DNA of 64,000 bases from CAADGV01 sp040290295 (GTDB taxonomy: Bacteria > Bacteroidota > Ignavibacteria > UBA10030 > UBA6906), in assembly GCA_040290295.1 (NCBI GenBank), contig PSMW01000016.1, positions 14,324-78,323 of the forward strand, read 5' to 3'. The notes under the pieces are model-generated. The model saw only the letters and a list, made by a program, of their open reading frames with translations, was not told the origin of the DNA and did not search any database. Of the stretch, positions 17,584-26,923 are shown piece after piece. Position 1 is the first letter of the stretch. Every line of letters starts with the position of its first letter. The position numbers and the translations under genes are program-made.

Positions 17584-17856
17584 ATGATACTCTCCAAAGT
17601 CACCGGCACGATTGTCGCGACGCAGAAGAATGTGCACCTTAAGGATAAACGCATGCTCATCTGTCAACCGATCACCTTGGACGGCAAGCCCGCCGGCAGA
17701 GATATGCTGGCGCTCGACACGGTGGATGCCGGCATCGGCGATACTGTGCTGGTCGTCCAAGAAGGGCAGGCAGCCGCACAATTGTTAAAGAGCAAAGAGG
17801 TGCCTGTTCACAGCGTGGTGGTTGCTGTTGTTGATGGATGGGATGTTGTGGAGTGA
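17584..17856 (+). CDS. EutN/CcmL-type microcompartment vertex protein, orphan
   Basis: This 90-aa protein of the EutN/CcmL (BMC-P) family forms pentamers that cap the vertices of bacterial microcompartments. Family landmarks are clear: the start MILSKVTGTIVATQKN, the LDTVDAGIGDTVLVV core, and the C-terminal VVAVVDGWDVV strand. GAGGTTGT precedes the ATG. No BMC-H shell genes or enzymes accompany it. It lies between glmM and dprA, only 6 bases from the latter. Orphan copies could have another role, so microcompartment function is an assumption. Confidence 0.88.
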   Translation: MILSKVTGTIVATQKNVHLKDKRMLICQPITLDGKPAGRDMLALDTVDAGIGDTVLVVQEGQAAAQLLKSKEVPVHSVVVAVVDGWDVVE

Positions 17857-17862
17857 GGGTCG

Positions 17863-18987
17863 ATGCGCATCGATGTTCGCGACGTGCTTACCCTTTCGGC
17901 GATCCCCGGCATCGGTGCCACGCGGATGATCAAGCTTGTCGCGCATTTCAAGGATACACGCTTGATCGCCGAAGCCTCAGCGAAGGAGCTTGTCCGGGTC
18001 GAAGGCATCGAGAAAAAAACAGCGCTCACGATCGTCAACTTCTTTCGTGACTCAGGTCTCGAGCATACAAAGCGATTCGTGGACGATCAGTTGAAGCGCG
18101 CCAACAAGGCAGACGCACGGATCGTCACGTTTTGGGACAAAGAGTATCCGTCCAACCTGCGCAACACATACGATCCGCCGGCCTTCTTGTTCGTGCGCGG
18201 CGCCCTGCAGGACACCGACCGTTATGCCGTTGCCATTGTCGGGACACGCAACGCTTCGCCGTACGGTGCGCAGATGGCAGAACGATTCGCTCAAGGGTTT
18301 GCGGCGTTGGGCATTACTGTGGTGAGCGGCCTTGCACGTGGCATCGACACCGTTGCGCATTCGGCGACGCTGCGCGGTCATGGACGAACGATCGCCGTTG
18401 TTGGTTCCGGCGTCGATGTCGTCTATCCGTCGGAGAATCACTCATTGGCGCAGCGCATCGTGGAGGATGGCGCCATTGTATCGGAGTTCCCGATGGGGGC
18501 AAAACCGGATGCACCGAATTTTCCGCGTCGGAACCGCATCATCAGCGGCATGTCGCTCGGCACGCTCATCATCGAGACGGGCATCGAAGGCGGAGCCATG
18601 ATCACGGCATCACTTGCGTTCGATCAGAACAGAGAAGTCTTCGCCGTCCCCAGTCCCGCAAACGAAAAACGGCAGAGCGGAACGAATCTCCTCATCAAGC
18701 AAGGAAAGGCATCGTTAGTGGAACGTGTCGATGACGTCGTCGCGATCCTCGCTCCGCAACTCAAGAACATTGTCAAGCCTGCCGAGCCGAGCACACGACC
18801 GACCATTCAACTTTCAATGTTCGAACAAGCGCTCGTCGATGCGCTCGGAGACGAGGCGATGCACATCGATGTACTTGCCGAGCGTGCCCGCATGTCCACA
18901 GCCGACGCGCTCGTTCACTTGCTGTCGCTCGAGTTCAAAGGGCTTGTCCGCCAGCATCCGGGCAAGATGTTTGTGAAAACAAGCTAA
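17863..18987 (+). CDS. dprA: DNA-processing protein DprA
   Basis: This 374-aa protein loads RecA onto incoming single-stranded DNA during natural transformation. An N-terminal helix-hairpin-helix region (IPGIGATRMIKLV) precedes the Rossmann-fold core with VSGLARGIDTVAH, GSGVDVVYPSEN and the FPRRNRIISG motif. A winged-helix tail (about residues 310-374) ends it. GAGGGTCG stands directly ahead of the ATG, which follows the EutN/CcmL stop by 6 bases. All DprA landmarks are intact. Confidence 0.95.
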   Translation: MRIDVRDVLTLSAIPGIGATRMIKLVAHFKDTRLIAEASAKELVRVEGIEKKTALTIVNFFRDSGLEHTKRFVDDQLKRANKADARIVTFWDKEYPSNLRNTYDPPAFLFVRGALQDTDRYAVAIVGTRNASPYGAQMAERFAQGFAALGITVVSGLARGIDTVAHSATLRGHGRTIAVVGSGVDVVYPSENHSLAQRIVEDGAIVSEFPMGAKPDAPNFPRRNRIISGMSLGTLIIETGIEGGAMITASLAFDQNREVFAVPSPANEKRQSGTNLLIKQGKASLVERVDDVVAILAPQLKNIVKPAEPSTRPTIQLSMFEQALVDALGDEAMHIDVLAERARMSTADALVHLLSLEFKGLVRQHPGKMFVKTS

Positions 18988-19103
18988 GCCGAATCACGTA
19001 CTGACACAGCGCACACAAGCGAGAACGATATGGACGAGTTGCTTTTCTCTAAGTTCCGCTTTCAGTATCTTATCTATGGTTATCGAGACGGCAGGGGGTA
19101 TGT

Positions 19104-19688
19104 ATGTTCGTCATAGGCGAAGCCGTCGTGGATAACGCCGTCGCTCATGCGTCGTTCTGTTGCGACCTCGAGCGATGCAAAGGCGCCTGTTGCACACTCG
19201 AAGGCGGTCGAGGGGCCCCACTGGAAGACGACGAGCTTCTGGAAATCGAAAAAGCCTACCCCATCGTCAAGCGGTACCTCGACGACACACACATACAGAC
19301 GATCGAGAGCAAGGGATTCTACGAAGGCAGCCCCGGCGATTACACGACGATGTGCGTCGAACACGGAGCATGCGTGTTCGTCTTTCGGGAGAACGGCATC
19401 GCCCACTGCAGTTTCGAGAAGGCGTACCTCAACGGGGAAACAGAGTGGCGTAAGCCGATCTCGTGTCATCTCTTTCCGTTGAGAGTGCGACGTCGCGGGA
19501 GAGATTTTCTGCGGTATGACGTGATCGACGAATGCGCCGCAGGGCGCCAGCGTGGAGAGCAAGAACAGATTGCGCTGTCTGTGTTTCTCCGCGAAGCGCT
19601 CACACGCAAGTATGGCCGCGCATGGTATGAACAATTCAAACGGATGTGCGAGAGAGTACGTACCGGCGTGACATCGGCCGGAGGATGA
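19104..19688 (+). CDS. DUF3109 family cysteine-rich protein
   Basis: The product is a 194-aa protein of the DUF3109 family, common in Bacteroidota. The cysteine pattern LERCKGACC near residue 25 resembles metal-chelating YkgJ-type CxxxxCC sequences. Further cysteines lie at EHGACVF, AHCSFE and SCHLFPL, so it probably binds iron or zinc. No catalytic role is known. It precedes rpoN by 19 bases on the same strand and may share a transcript. Confidence 0.8.
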   Translation: MFVIGEAVVDNAVAHASFCCDLERCKGACCTLEGGRGAPLEDDELLEIEKAYPIVKRYLDDTHIQTIESKGFYEGSPGDYTTMCVEHGACVFVFRENGIAHCSFEKAYLNGETEWRKPISCHLFPLRVRRRGRDFLRYDVIDECAAGRQRGEQEQIALSVFLREALTRKYGRAWYEQFKRMCERVRTGVTSAGG

Positions 19689-19707
19689 TTGTTCACGAAC
19701 AAATCCT

Positions 19708-21186
19708 ATGCTGAACCTTTCTCTTCAACATAAGATGATGATGAAGCTGTCGCCTCAACAGGTGCAATACCTGAAGATGCTGCAGCTTCCGACGTTGGCA
19801 CTCGAGCAAAAAATCAAAGCCGAGCTTGAGATGAACCCGTTGCTCGAAGAAGGCGTCGAGGACGAAGTCGAGGTCAGCGAAGACCCTCTCGAGCCTGAGC
19901 TAGAGGCTCCCACGGAAGAACAAGCCGCCGACGGCGCCGAGGAGAAAAAAGAAAAGGAACAGAAAGCCGACGAGCGCGACGAATACACCATCGACGACTT
20001 CATCAAGGAGGAATACACCGGTTACAAGGCTGCCGAGCCGTTCGACCCGGAAGAGAAGGACGAGATGCCGCTACCCGATGCCGTTCCTCTCTATCATCGC
20101 CTGTTGGAACAATTCAACCTCCTCGACTTAGACGACGAGGAAATTTTGATCGGTCCCGAAATCATCGGCAATCTCGACGAGGACGGCTACTTGCGACGCG
20201 ACCTCGCATCGATTGTGCAGGACTTGAACCTCTCGCACGGTACCACGATCACCTTGGAAAAAGCCGAAAGTGTTCTGAAGAAAATCCAACGGCTCGATCC
20301 ACCGGGCATCGGCAGTAGAAACCTGCAAGAGTGCCTGATTGTCCAGATGGAAATGAAGGAGATGGACAATCACTATCTCAAGCAGCTGACACTCAAAGTC
20401 TTGAAGGAGCACTTCGAAGACTTCACCATGCGTCACTTCGAGGAGCTTGCCAAGAAACTGAACATTACGTTGGACGAGTTGAAAGACGTCATTGACGTCA
20501 TCCAGCATCTCAATCCGAAACCGGGCGAGGGGGAGTTCACACCGCACGAGAATTACGTGATCCCGGATTTCATCGTCACACAATCAGAGAACGATTTCAT
20601 CATCACGCTGAACGACAAGAACATCCCACCCTTGCGCATCAACAAGCAGTACAAGGAGTTGATGTCGAAGCGAAAAAAAGACGGCGTGCCGCCCGAGGCA
20701 AAGGATTTCATTCGTCAGCGCTTCGAAGCGGCGAAGTGGTTCATCAGCTCCATCTATCAACGCCGCGAGACGATGCTGAAAGTCATGCGCACCATCGTGG
20801 ACAAGCAGCGGGAATGGTTCGAAAAGGGTGAGGGGTTGAAGCCGATGATCTACAAGGACATCGCCGAGGTGATCGGCATGGACATTTCGACCATCAGTCG
20901 CGTGGTGAACAGCAAGTATGTGCAAACCGATTACGGCGTGTACCCGCTCCGTTACTTCTTCAGCGATTCGATCAGTACGACCGACGGCGAGGAGGTATCG
21001 AACAAAGAGGTGAAGAAAAAGTTGAAGGAGTTGATCGAAAAGGAAGATCCCCTTAAGCCGTTGAGCGACGATAAGCTCGCCAAGCTGCTGAACGAACAAG
21101 GCTTGAACATCGCGCGTCGTACTGTTGCAAAGTATCGCGAAGCGATGCACATACCGGTGGCACGATTACGGCGCCGCCTCACATAA
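19708..21186 (+). CDS. rpoN: RNA polymerase sigma-54 factor
   Basis: This 492-aa protein directs RNA polymerase to -24/-12 promoters that need AAA+ activators. The glutamine-rich activator-interacting region is at the N-terminus (LSLQHKMMMKLSPQQVQYLK), followed by a charged linker, the core-binding domain and the HTH. The diagnostic RpoN box ARRTVAKYRE is at about 469-478. No enhancer-binding protein gene lies in the window, so the target regulon is elsewhere. Confidence 0.97.
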   Translation: MLNLSLQHKMMMKLSPQQVQYLKMLQLPTLALEQKIKAELEMNPLLEEGVEDEVEVSEDPLEPELEAPTEEQAADGAEEKKEKEQKADERDEYTIDDFIKEEYTGYKAAEPFDPEEKDEMPLPDAVPLYHRLLEQFNLLDLDDEEILIGPEIIGNLDEDGYLRRDLASIVQDLNLSHGTTITLEKAESVLKKIQRLDPPGIGSRNLQECLIVQMEMKEMDNHYLKQLTLKVLKEHFEDFTMRHFEELAKKLNITLDELKDVIDVIQHLNPKPGEGEFTPHENYVIPDFIVTQSENDFIITLNDKNIPPLRINKQYKELMSKRKKDGVPPEAKDFIRQRFEAAKWFISSIYQRRETMLKVMRTIVDKQREWFEKGEGLKPMIYKDIAEVIGMDISTISRVVNSKYVQTDYGVYPLRYFFSDSISTTDGEEVSNKEVKKKLKELIEKEDPLKPLSDDKLAKLLNEQGLNIARRTVAKYREAMHIPVARLRRRLT

Positions 21187-21216
21187 CTCTGGACCCACGC
21201 ATCGAGCACTCCATTC

Positions 21217-21753
21217 ATGGCTGAACGCATTCGGGCAACGACTGTCATCGGTCTTACGTTCAAGGGTAAAACCGTTCTCGGGGCAGATGGCCAAGTAACG
21301 GTCGGGACAACTATTATGAAGCAAAGCGCCCGCAAAGTCCGCAAGTTGTACAATAACTCTGTGCTTGCCGGATTCGCGGGTGCTGCCGCAGATGCATTCA
21401 CACTCTTCACAAAATTTGAAGACTACCTCGAACATTATCGCGGCAATCTCGAACGTGCAGCAGTCGAGCTGGCGAAGGAATGGCGCACGGACAAGTACCT
21501 CCGGCACCTCGAAGCCTTGCTGGCAGTTCTCGACAACGAGCGCGCGCTGATCATTTCGGGCACCGGCGAACTGATCGAGCCGGACGATGGCATCATTGCC
21601 ATCGGCTCGGGCGGAAGCTACGCCCTCGCCGCCGCGCGCATGTTAGTAAAGCATTCTTCGCTTTCAGCACGAGAGATCGTGGAAGAATCGCTGCGTGCCG
21701 CGGGCGACATCTGCATCTACACCAACACCACCTTGACCATCGAAGAATTGTGA
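21217..21753 (+). CDS. hslV: HslV protease subunit (threonine peptidase)
   Basis: This 178-aa proteasome-like peptidase forms the HslVU complex. The first residues MAERIRA form a short propeptide before Thr8, the expected nucleophile after processing (TTVIGLTFKG). The GADGQVTVG and IGSGG motifs are intact. hslU begins 4 bases after its stop, so the two are coupled. The propeptide is longer than in E. coli HslV (M|TTIVSV). Confidence 0.95.
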   Translation: MAERIRATTVIGLTFKGKTVLGADGQVTVGTTIMKQSARKVRKLYNNSVLAGFAGAAADAFTLFTKFEDYLEHYRGNLERAAVELAKEWRTDKYLRHLEALLAVLDNERALIISGTGELIEPDDGIIAIGSGGSYALAAARMLVKHSSLSAREIVEESLRAAGDICIYTNTTLTIEEL

Positions 21754-21757
21754 CTGT

Positions 21758-23155
21758 ATGAAGAACCATCCCCCGAAGACATCCCCCACCAACCGCGCAC
21801 GGACACTCACCCCGCACGAGATTGTCCGTGAGTTGGACAAGTATATCATCGGTCAACACAACGCAAAGAAAGCGGTAGCGATTGCGTTGCGCAACCGTTG
21901 GCGACGTTTACAAGTCACGCCGTCGCTGCGCGAAGAAATCATGCCGAACAATATCATCATGATCGGACCGACCGGAGTGGGCAAGACGGAAATCGCGCGT
22001 CGCCTCGCAAAACTTGCCGACGCTCCGTTCATCAAGGTGGAAGCGTCGAAATTCACCGAGGTCGGGTACGTTGGGCGTGATGTGGAATCGATCATCCGCG
22101 ATCTGACCGAGTACGCCGTCAACATGGTGAAAGAAGAAAAACGGGCGGAAGTGTACGACAAGGCTCAAGAGTTGTGCGAGGAACGTCTGCTCGACATTCT
22201 CCTACCGCCTTCCCGCAAGCGCAGCGCGCACGAGGGCAACGAATCGCACACCATTGAGGAGCAAGAAGATACGCGCGCCACGCGCGAAAAAATCCGTCAA
22301 CGGCTCCGTGAGGGTAAACTTGAAGATCGTGTGATCGAACTCGACATTCCGACAACCGAAACGCCGCTCATGCAAGTGATCGGTCCGATGAACCTCGAAG
22401 AGATCGGCGTGAATCTGCAGGAAATGTTCGGCGGCTTGATGCCGAAGAAGATGAAGAAACGCAAAGTGACGGTCGCCGAGGCGCGAACAATCTTGACAAA
22501 CGAAGAAGCCAAGAAGTTGATCGATCACGATGCGGCAATCAAGGAAGCGTTGCAACGTGTCGAGAACTCAGGCATCGTGTTCCTCGACGAAATCGACAAG
22601 ATCGCCGGGAGCAAGTCAACCGTCGGACCGGATGTTTCGCGTGAGGGGGTGCAGCGCGATCTTCTGCCAATCGTCGAAGGCTCCAACGTGATGACCAAAT
22701 ACGGCATGGTGCGCACCGACCATATCTTGTTCATCGCCTCGGGAGCATTTCATGTCTCGAAACCATCCGACTTGATCCCTGAGCTTCAGGGACGATTCCC
22801 CATTCGTGTGGAACTCAACAGCTTGACGGAAGAAGACTTTGTCAAAATTCTCACCATGCCGCAAAACGCGCTCATCAAGCAGTATGCTGCGCTCATTGCT
22901 ACCGAGGGAGTCGAGGTCGAGTTCACAGAAGACGGCATAAAGGAGATCGCACACATGGCGAGTGAGGTGAATGAAAATGTGGAGAATATCGGTGCACGAA
23001 GACTCCACACGATCATGACCTCGTTGCTCGACGATATTTTGTTCGACGCTCCCGACCAAATCAAAGAGCGAAAGATTGTCATCGATCGCGAGACTGTTCA
23101 GCACAAGCTCGCCAACATCGCCAAGAATAGGGATTTAAGCCGCTACATCCTGTAG
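21758..23155 (+). CDS. hslU: HslU ATPase subunit of the HslVU protease
   Basis: This 465-aa AAA+ unfoldase feeds substrates to HslV. Walker A GPTGVGKT is at 70-77, pore loop GYVGRD at 103-108, an I-domain at about 120-260, and Walker B VFLDEIDK at 274-281. The C-terminus SRYIL is the type that docks into HslV and activates it. All functional motifs are intact. It follows hslV by 4 bases and ends this plus-strand block. Confidence 0.97.
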   Translation: MKNHPPKTSPTNRARTLTPHEIVRELDKYIIGQHNAKKAVAIALRNRWRRLQVTPSLREEIMPNNIIMIGPTGVGKTEIARRLAKLADAPFIKVEASKFTEVGYVGRDVESIIRDLTEYAVNMVKEEKRAEVYDKAQELCEERLLDILLPPSRKRSAHEGNESHTIEEQEDTRATREKIRQRLREGKLEDRVIELDIPTTETPLMQVIGPMNLEEIGVNLQEMFGGLMPKKMKKRKVTVAEARTILTNEEAKKLIDHDAAIKEALQRVENSGIVFLDEIDKIAGSKSTVGPDVSREGVQRDLLPIVEGSNVMTKYGMVRTDHILFIASGAFHVSKPSDLIPELQGRFPIRVELNSLTEEDFVKILTMPQNALIKQYAALIATEGVEVEFTEDGIKEIAHMASEVNENVENIGARRLHTIMTSLLDDILFDAPDQIKERKIVIDRETVQHKLANIAKNRDLSRYIL

Positions 23156-23221
23156 GCAAGGCATCCCCCACTCCTTCACTGATGCTGGAAAGCCTACCGC
23201 GCAAAGCAGGAAGCGGTTTCA

Positions 23222-23252
23222 TTTGAATATAAGGGGCATTTTACTATATTCA
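23222..23252 (+). promoter_or_regulatory. Candidate Bacteroidota-type promoter for the GldL/M-like operon
   Basis: TTTG at 23222-23225 is followed after 19 bases by TATATTCA at 23245-23252. The Bacteroidota consensus is TTTG, about 19 bases, TAnnTTTG; here the -7 box has a C where T is expected. It lies 70-100 bases upstream of the first gene, after the hslU stop. Suggestive only. Confidence 0.4.
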
Positions 23253-23323
23253 TTGCAGTTTTTGTCTGAACGCTATCGGAAAAAATTTACGCCCACAAGA
23301 GTATTATTCATGAAGGGGAAATT

Positions 23324-24094
23324 ATGGAATCGCAACACGTGGTTATGGGGGGCACCAACGCGCAACACTTCGCTTACACACGCGATGAGCAGAAAGGCAT
23401 TGCGCGCTATTCCAACAAAGTACAAGGTCTCGCCTACGGCGGCGCGTCAGCTCTGGTCGTCATCATCGGACTTCGATCCATCTATGGCAGGCAAATTCCA
23501 TCGTGGGTTGTTATCAGCGCGTTGGCATTAGAAGCCGCACTGTTGCTGATGATAGCCGCGGTGTATTACCTCACCCCTGAAGAAAAAGGAGGAGCCATAC
23601 CTTCCACCGAAAGCCAAATCCTCAGCGGTGAGAAAGAAATCCTCCAACTCCTCAAGCGCGATGTCATCTCTGGCGAGAACGAAATGATCCGTCTCCTCAA
23701 GAACGACATCGCCAGCGGGCAGCGCGAGCTGATCAATGTACTGCGGAATGAACTCTTGGTAAGTCAGCGCGAGATGTATAACGTGATGCGCCACGAGTTG
23801 ATCCATGCCGAAAATGAAGCGCTGCGCGTCTTGCAACAAACCGAAACCCACATCGCCAAAACCAACTCCCTCCTTGCCGAACAGCATCAGATGTACAACA
23901 TGCTGCGCAGCGAACTGATCGAAGCTGAAGCGGAGGCATTGCGCGTTCTTCAGCGGATCGAATCACACATCGGCAAGATCGTCGAGAACGAAATCGAGCG
24001 GGTTGTTCAGATGAAGGTGCAGGAGGTCTTCACGAACATGGTGCGCCAAGAGGTGCACAAATCGTTAGAGGCAAATCGCAGCCCCGAAGCGTAA
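23324..24094 (+). CDS. GldL-like inner-membrane motor protein with coiled-coil tail
   Basis: This 256-aa protein has two transmembrane helices (about residues 36-54 and 61-83) and a long helical C-terminal region. The N-terminal part, GGASALVVIIGLRSIYG then a helix with ALEAALLLMIAA, matches the shape of GldL/PorL. In those proteins TM2 carries an essential glutamate; here it would be Glu70. After the membrane come five 15-residue tandem repeats (100-174), with related blocks later. AAGGGGAAATT precedes the ATG. GldL normally partners GldM in a proton-driven motor, and a GldM-like gene follows 40 bases on. Assignment is by pattern, not by a database hit. Confidence 0.65.
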   Translation: MESQHVVMGGTNAQHFAYTRDEQKGIARYSNKVQGLAYGGASALVVIIGLRSIYGRQIPSWVVISALALEAALLLMIAAVYYLTPEEKGGAIPSTESQILSGEKEILQLLKRDVISGENEMIRLLKNDIASGQRELINVLRNELLVSQREMYNVMRHELIHAENEALRVLQQTETHIAKTNSLLAEQHQMYNMLRSELIEAEAEALRVLQRIESHIGKIVENEIERVVQMKVQEVFTNMVRQEVHKSLEANRSPEA

Positions 24095-24134
24095 GCGGTA
24101 CCGTGAAGACTCTTGAACATTGGGGAACAATCCG

Positions 24135-25475
24135 ATGAAACAGAAGACATCGTTCTACTTCGTCTTGTATTTGGTCGCCTTGGTGAGCTTGTTGGACGTC
24201 ATCACCGAGCGCGACGACGCGCAACGCGAGATCGCCGAGATTCTCGTCAAGAAAATCTCCGAAGCTCCCGAACTCCAAGTCCCCCCTACGCTCATTTGGT
24301 TCACCAATGATAGCAGTCGTGCCCTCATTCGCGTGCGCGGCTTGGACACCGAGGCAGAAAAGCAAAGCATTAAGTTCGAGTTGAAATCGCTCGACGGGAA
24401 CTTGCCGGAAGGACTTGCATCGGAGATTGTGAAGGATGAAGAAGGAAACGGCATCCTTGCCGGTCGCTTGTCCGAGAAGGGCATCTACCGCCTGCAAACG
24501 GTCGCCGAGGTGAATCGAGAATTGCCGCGTGACTTGCCCGAATCCGTCCGCGATCTGATCAAGCGTCAGTTGGGTGACGAAATTCCTCTGACAACCAAAC
24601 CCGTTTCCTTCACGCTAAAAGTAGAAGGAGCCGGCGCCCCCCCACCACAACTGACGCTCAATGTCGAACCTCCCCGTGATGACCGCTGGATCGTTGGTTC
24701 ACCGTACGTGAAGAACATCTATGTCGGTGGTCCAACGCCGGACATCGTTTCCTTTTCCTGCTCCGACCCTCGCTTCACGATCGTCAAGGACGTGGGCAGA
24801 ATTCGCGTGGAGTGGCCGAATCCCATGGTCACCAACTCGCCCATCTCTGTTACCATCAACGCTCGGGCGAACCGCGGCGCGGAGGCACATTTGGAGAATG
24901 CCACGGCAACATTCACCCTCTCTGTCGCACCTCCTCGGTGGGATCCTGAACCTGCGACTGAAGCGTACTGGGAAGTGCCCTTCACGTTTGCCAGCGGCGT
25001 GCGAGGTCTCGACGCCAACAAGTTCACCGTGAAGATTCTTGCAAACGGCAGCGTGCCCGTCAAGACTCTTTCGGCTGTCGAGTTTCCGTTCACGTTCAAA
25101 CCTGAACGCACGTGGACAAGCCTCACCTTCCGCGCCCTCTCCACCACAAACATCGAGATGCTGCGGAAAGAAATCCCTGTGAAGAAACCCGTGCCGCCGC
25201 AAATCAAACTTGCCGGTTCGACATGGAACGGAAACGACTATCACCTCACATTCACCAGTTCCGACGTCGGTAATGGTGATGTGCTGATCGAAAGCGCTTC
25301 GGTCGTTCAACCCGAAGGCATTGTCTCGCGGCTCGACACGCGAAAGGGCAAGTCCTTCACGCTCATGGTCCAAAACCTGCGTTCGACACGACCGAGCGCA
25401 ATCAAAATCAAAATCACCGTCGTCGGCATCGGTGGCTCCCGCACCGATCAGATCACGCAATCCATCCTCTACTGA
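24135..25475 (+). CDS. GldM-like single-TM periplasmic protein
   Basis: This 446-aa protein starts MKQKTSFYFVLYLVALVSLL, one membrane helix from about residue 7 to 24 with a basic cytoplasmic start. The large periplasmic part is rich in beta strands and likely holds several Ig-like domains. GldM has the same plan: a short N-terminal tail, one helix and stacked periplasmic domains, about 515 aa in known cases. GldM Arg9, which pairs with GldL Glu, has no clear Arg equivalent here; Lys2 or Lys4 could replace it. ATG 24135 is used, not the TTG at 24120. Family is inferred from plan and operon position. Confidence 0.55.
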   Translation: MKQKTSFYFVLYLVALVSLLDVITERDDAQREIAEILVKKISEAPELQVPPTLIWFTNDSSRALIRVRGLDTEAEKQSIKFELKSLDGNLPEGLASEIVKDEEGNGILAGRLSEKGIYRLQTVAEVNRELPRDLPESVRDLIKRQLGDEIPLTTKPVSFTLKVEGAGAPPPQLTLNVEPPRDDRWIVGSPYVKNIYVGGPTPDIVSFSCSDPRFTIVKDVGRIRVEWPNPMVTNSPISVTINARANRGAEAHLENATATFTLSVAPPRWDPEPATEAYWEVPFTFASGVRGLDANKFTVKILANGSVPVKTLSAVEFPFTFKPERTWTSLTFRALSTTNIEMLRKEIPVKKPVPPQIKLAGSTWNGNDYHLTFTSSDVGNGDVLIESASVVQPEGIVSRLDTRKGKSFTLMVQNLRSTRPSAIKIKITVVGIGGSRTDQITQSILY

Positions 25476-25489
25476 GAGTTCACCATCCC

Positions 25490-26905
25490 ATGATCACACG
25501 GCTTCGATTGATCTTCATAGCGGCATGTCTCTTCGTGTGTGTCCTGCCGAGACATGCTTTGTCAGCCTTCACCACCCCCGAGGCACGCTCGGTACCAGCG
25601 ATCGAGGGCGAGACTTCACCCTTGCAGACGCGACTCGGACAAAAAGATTCGTTGGCCACCTTGATGGACACGCTCAAAGCGCTGCACCAACGCATCGAGC
25701 GACTGCAAGGAGTGCTGGACAAGGTGACGTTCGGCCCGCAGTCGTACTACTTTACACGCTTGCGCTCGTGGGTTATTCCCTTATCGGATGCGCTCAACGA
25801 TACGATCTGCCGATATTTTTTTGAAGTACTCGACAACGATTCGAGCTTTTTGGAGAGCCGCGGCGATATTCAAGTGATCGCAACGCCGGAGCCATCCACC
25901 GATCTCGTCGCACTCTATTTTGCAGGAAACAGCAAAGAGCGCAAGGGTCAGCGCTTGCGTGAGGCGTTGGAGATGAAGCCAGAACGGAACATGTATCGAC
26001 AGATTCTTGAGAGTCGTGAGTACAGTGAAGATAAGGAGCTGATCGATCGCCAATTTCGCATCGCCGATCTCAGCGCGCCGAAACTCGTCAAAGATGCCGA
26101 CAGTGTGTTGTTCGCCTTCGATCGCTACAGCTACGCAACCTCCGACGACAACAACGAAACAATCGTCACCATACGTCTGTTCGATGATATTCGTGTCCGT
26201 TTCGGCGATATGTGGGGATTGGAAGCACGTATCGGCAACGAGGAATTGTCGCATCCGTTTTGGACATCCGGGAATCTGAACTTCTTTATCCTCTATAACC
26301 AAATCAAACTCGGTGGGCATATTCCTTTCAAGTGGGGGACGGTGCGCGACGCAAAGGGTTTGAGCTCGATCTGGAAGCCGCGCAATCTTTCCGGAACATA
26401 CGGCGTCACCGCCGAGTTCGACTGGGCGTTTGCCGGCGGTTCGTTGTTCGTCGGCTTCCCCCGTTCGGATGCCGACGGCGTTTTCCCTGATACGGCGTTC
26501 GTGTACACCATCAAAGGAGCAGGTACAATCTGGTACTCATTCACCGTCAACATCAACAACAGTGCGAATCTTCTCCGCATGAAGATCGGTCTGGGCGCCG
26601 AGCATATCGGCGTGGTCGAACAGATTCGGCGCGGCGGACGCACGATCGAACTCTCGCCGTTCGAAAACAGATTCCTCTGGAGTCCGTACGGCAAGGCGGA
26701 GTTTATGAACCAACAATTTGCACGCCGCTTCGGCGCAAGCATTCAGTACTTTCGCGATTGGCTGCTTGCGGGAATTTGGATGGAGGTGATTCCCGAACAG
26801 TTGCGGGTTGAAGCGAAGTTCACGACGCTGATTACTCGCACGCGCGATCCCTGGGAGCCTCCGTACTTCTTCACCGTTTCAATCCCCTATACATTCAGTT
26901 TTTGA
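25490..26905 (+). CDS. Predicted outer-membrane beta-barrel, paralogue 1
   Basis: This 471-aa exported protein begins with a signal peptide (to about ALSAF). It has a short periplasmic coiled-coil segment (about 50-85; MDTLKALHQRIERLQGVL) and then an amphipathic beta-strand region ending SIPYTFSF, with terminal Phe typical of outer-membrane barrels. The segment GDMWGLEARIGNEEL and HPFWTSGN closely matches GNDWGIVGRIGDDEL and YPFWSSGN of the following gene, so the two are paralogues. It lies 14 bases after the GldM-like gene and is likely co-transcribed. Function unknown. Confidence 0.65.
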   Translation: MITRLRLIFIAACLFVCVLPRHALSAFTTPEARSVPAIEGETSPLQTRLGQKDSLATLMDTLKALHQRIERLQGVLDKVTFGPQSYYFTRLRSWVIPLSDALNDTICRYFFEVLDNDSSFLESRGDIQVIATPEPSTDLVALYFAGNSKERKGQRLREALEMKPERNMYRQILESREYSEDKELIDRQFRIADLSAPKLVKDADSVLFAFDRYSYATSDDNNETIVTIRLFDDIRVRFGDMWGLEARIGNEELSHPFWTSGNLNFFILYNQIKLGGHIPFKWGTVRDAKGLSSIWKPRNLSGTYGVTAEFDWAFAGGSLFVGFPRSDADGVFPDTAFVYTIKGAGTIWYSFTVNINNSANLLRMKIGLGAEHIGVVEQIRRGGRTIELSPFENRFLWSPYGKAEFMNQQFARRFGASIQYFRDWLLAGIWMEVIPEQLRVEAKFTTLITRTRDPWEPPYFFTVSIPYTFSF

Positions 26906-26923
26906 AAAGGGAGGCGCACACGC

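Noticed and set aside
17584..17856. A microcompartment operon
   Set aside because: No BMC-H shell gene or encapsulated enzyme lies nearby; only the single vertex-type gene exists here.
23324..25475. A Zorya (ZorAB) defence motor in place of GldL/M
   Set aside because: ZorA has a different membrane plan and zorC/zorD or zorE are absent; the following genes are outer-membrane barrels. GldL/M-like fits better.
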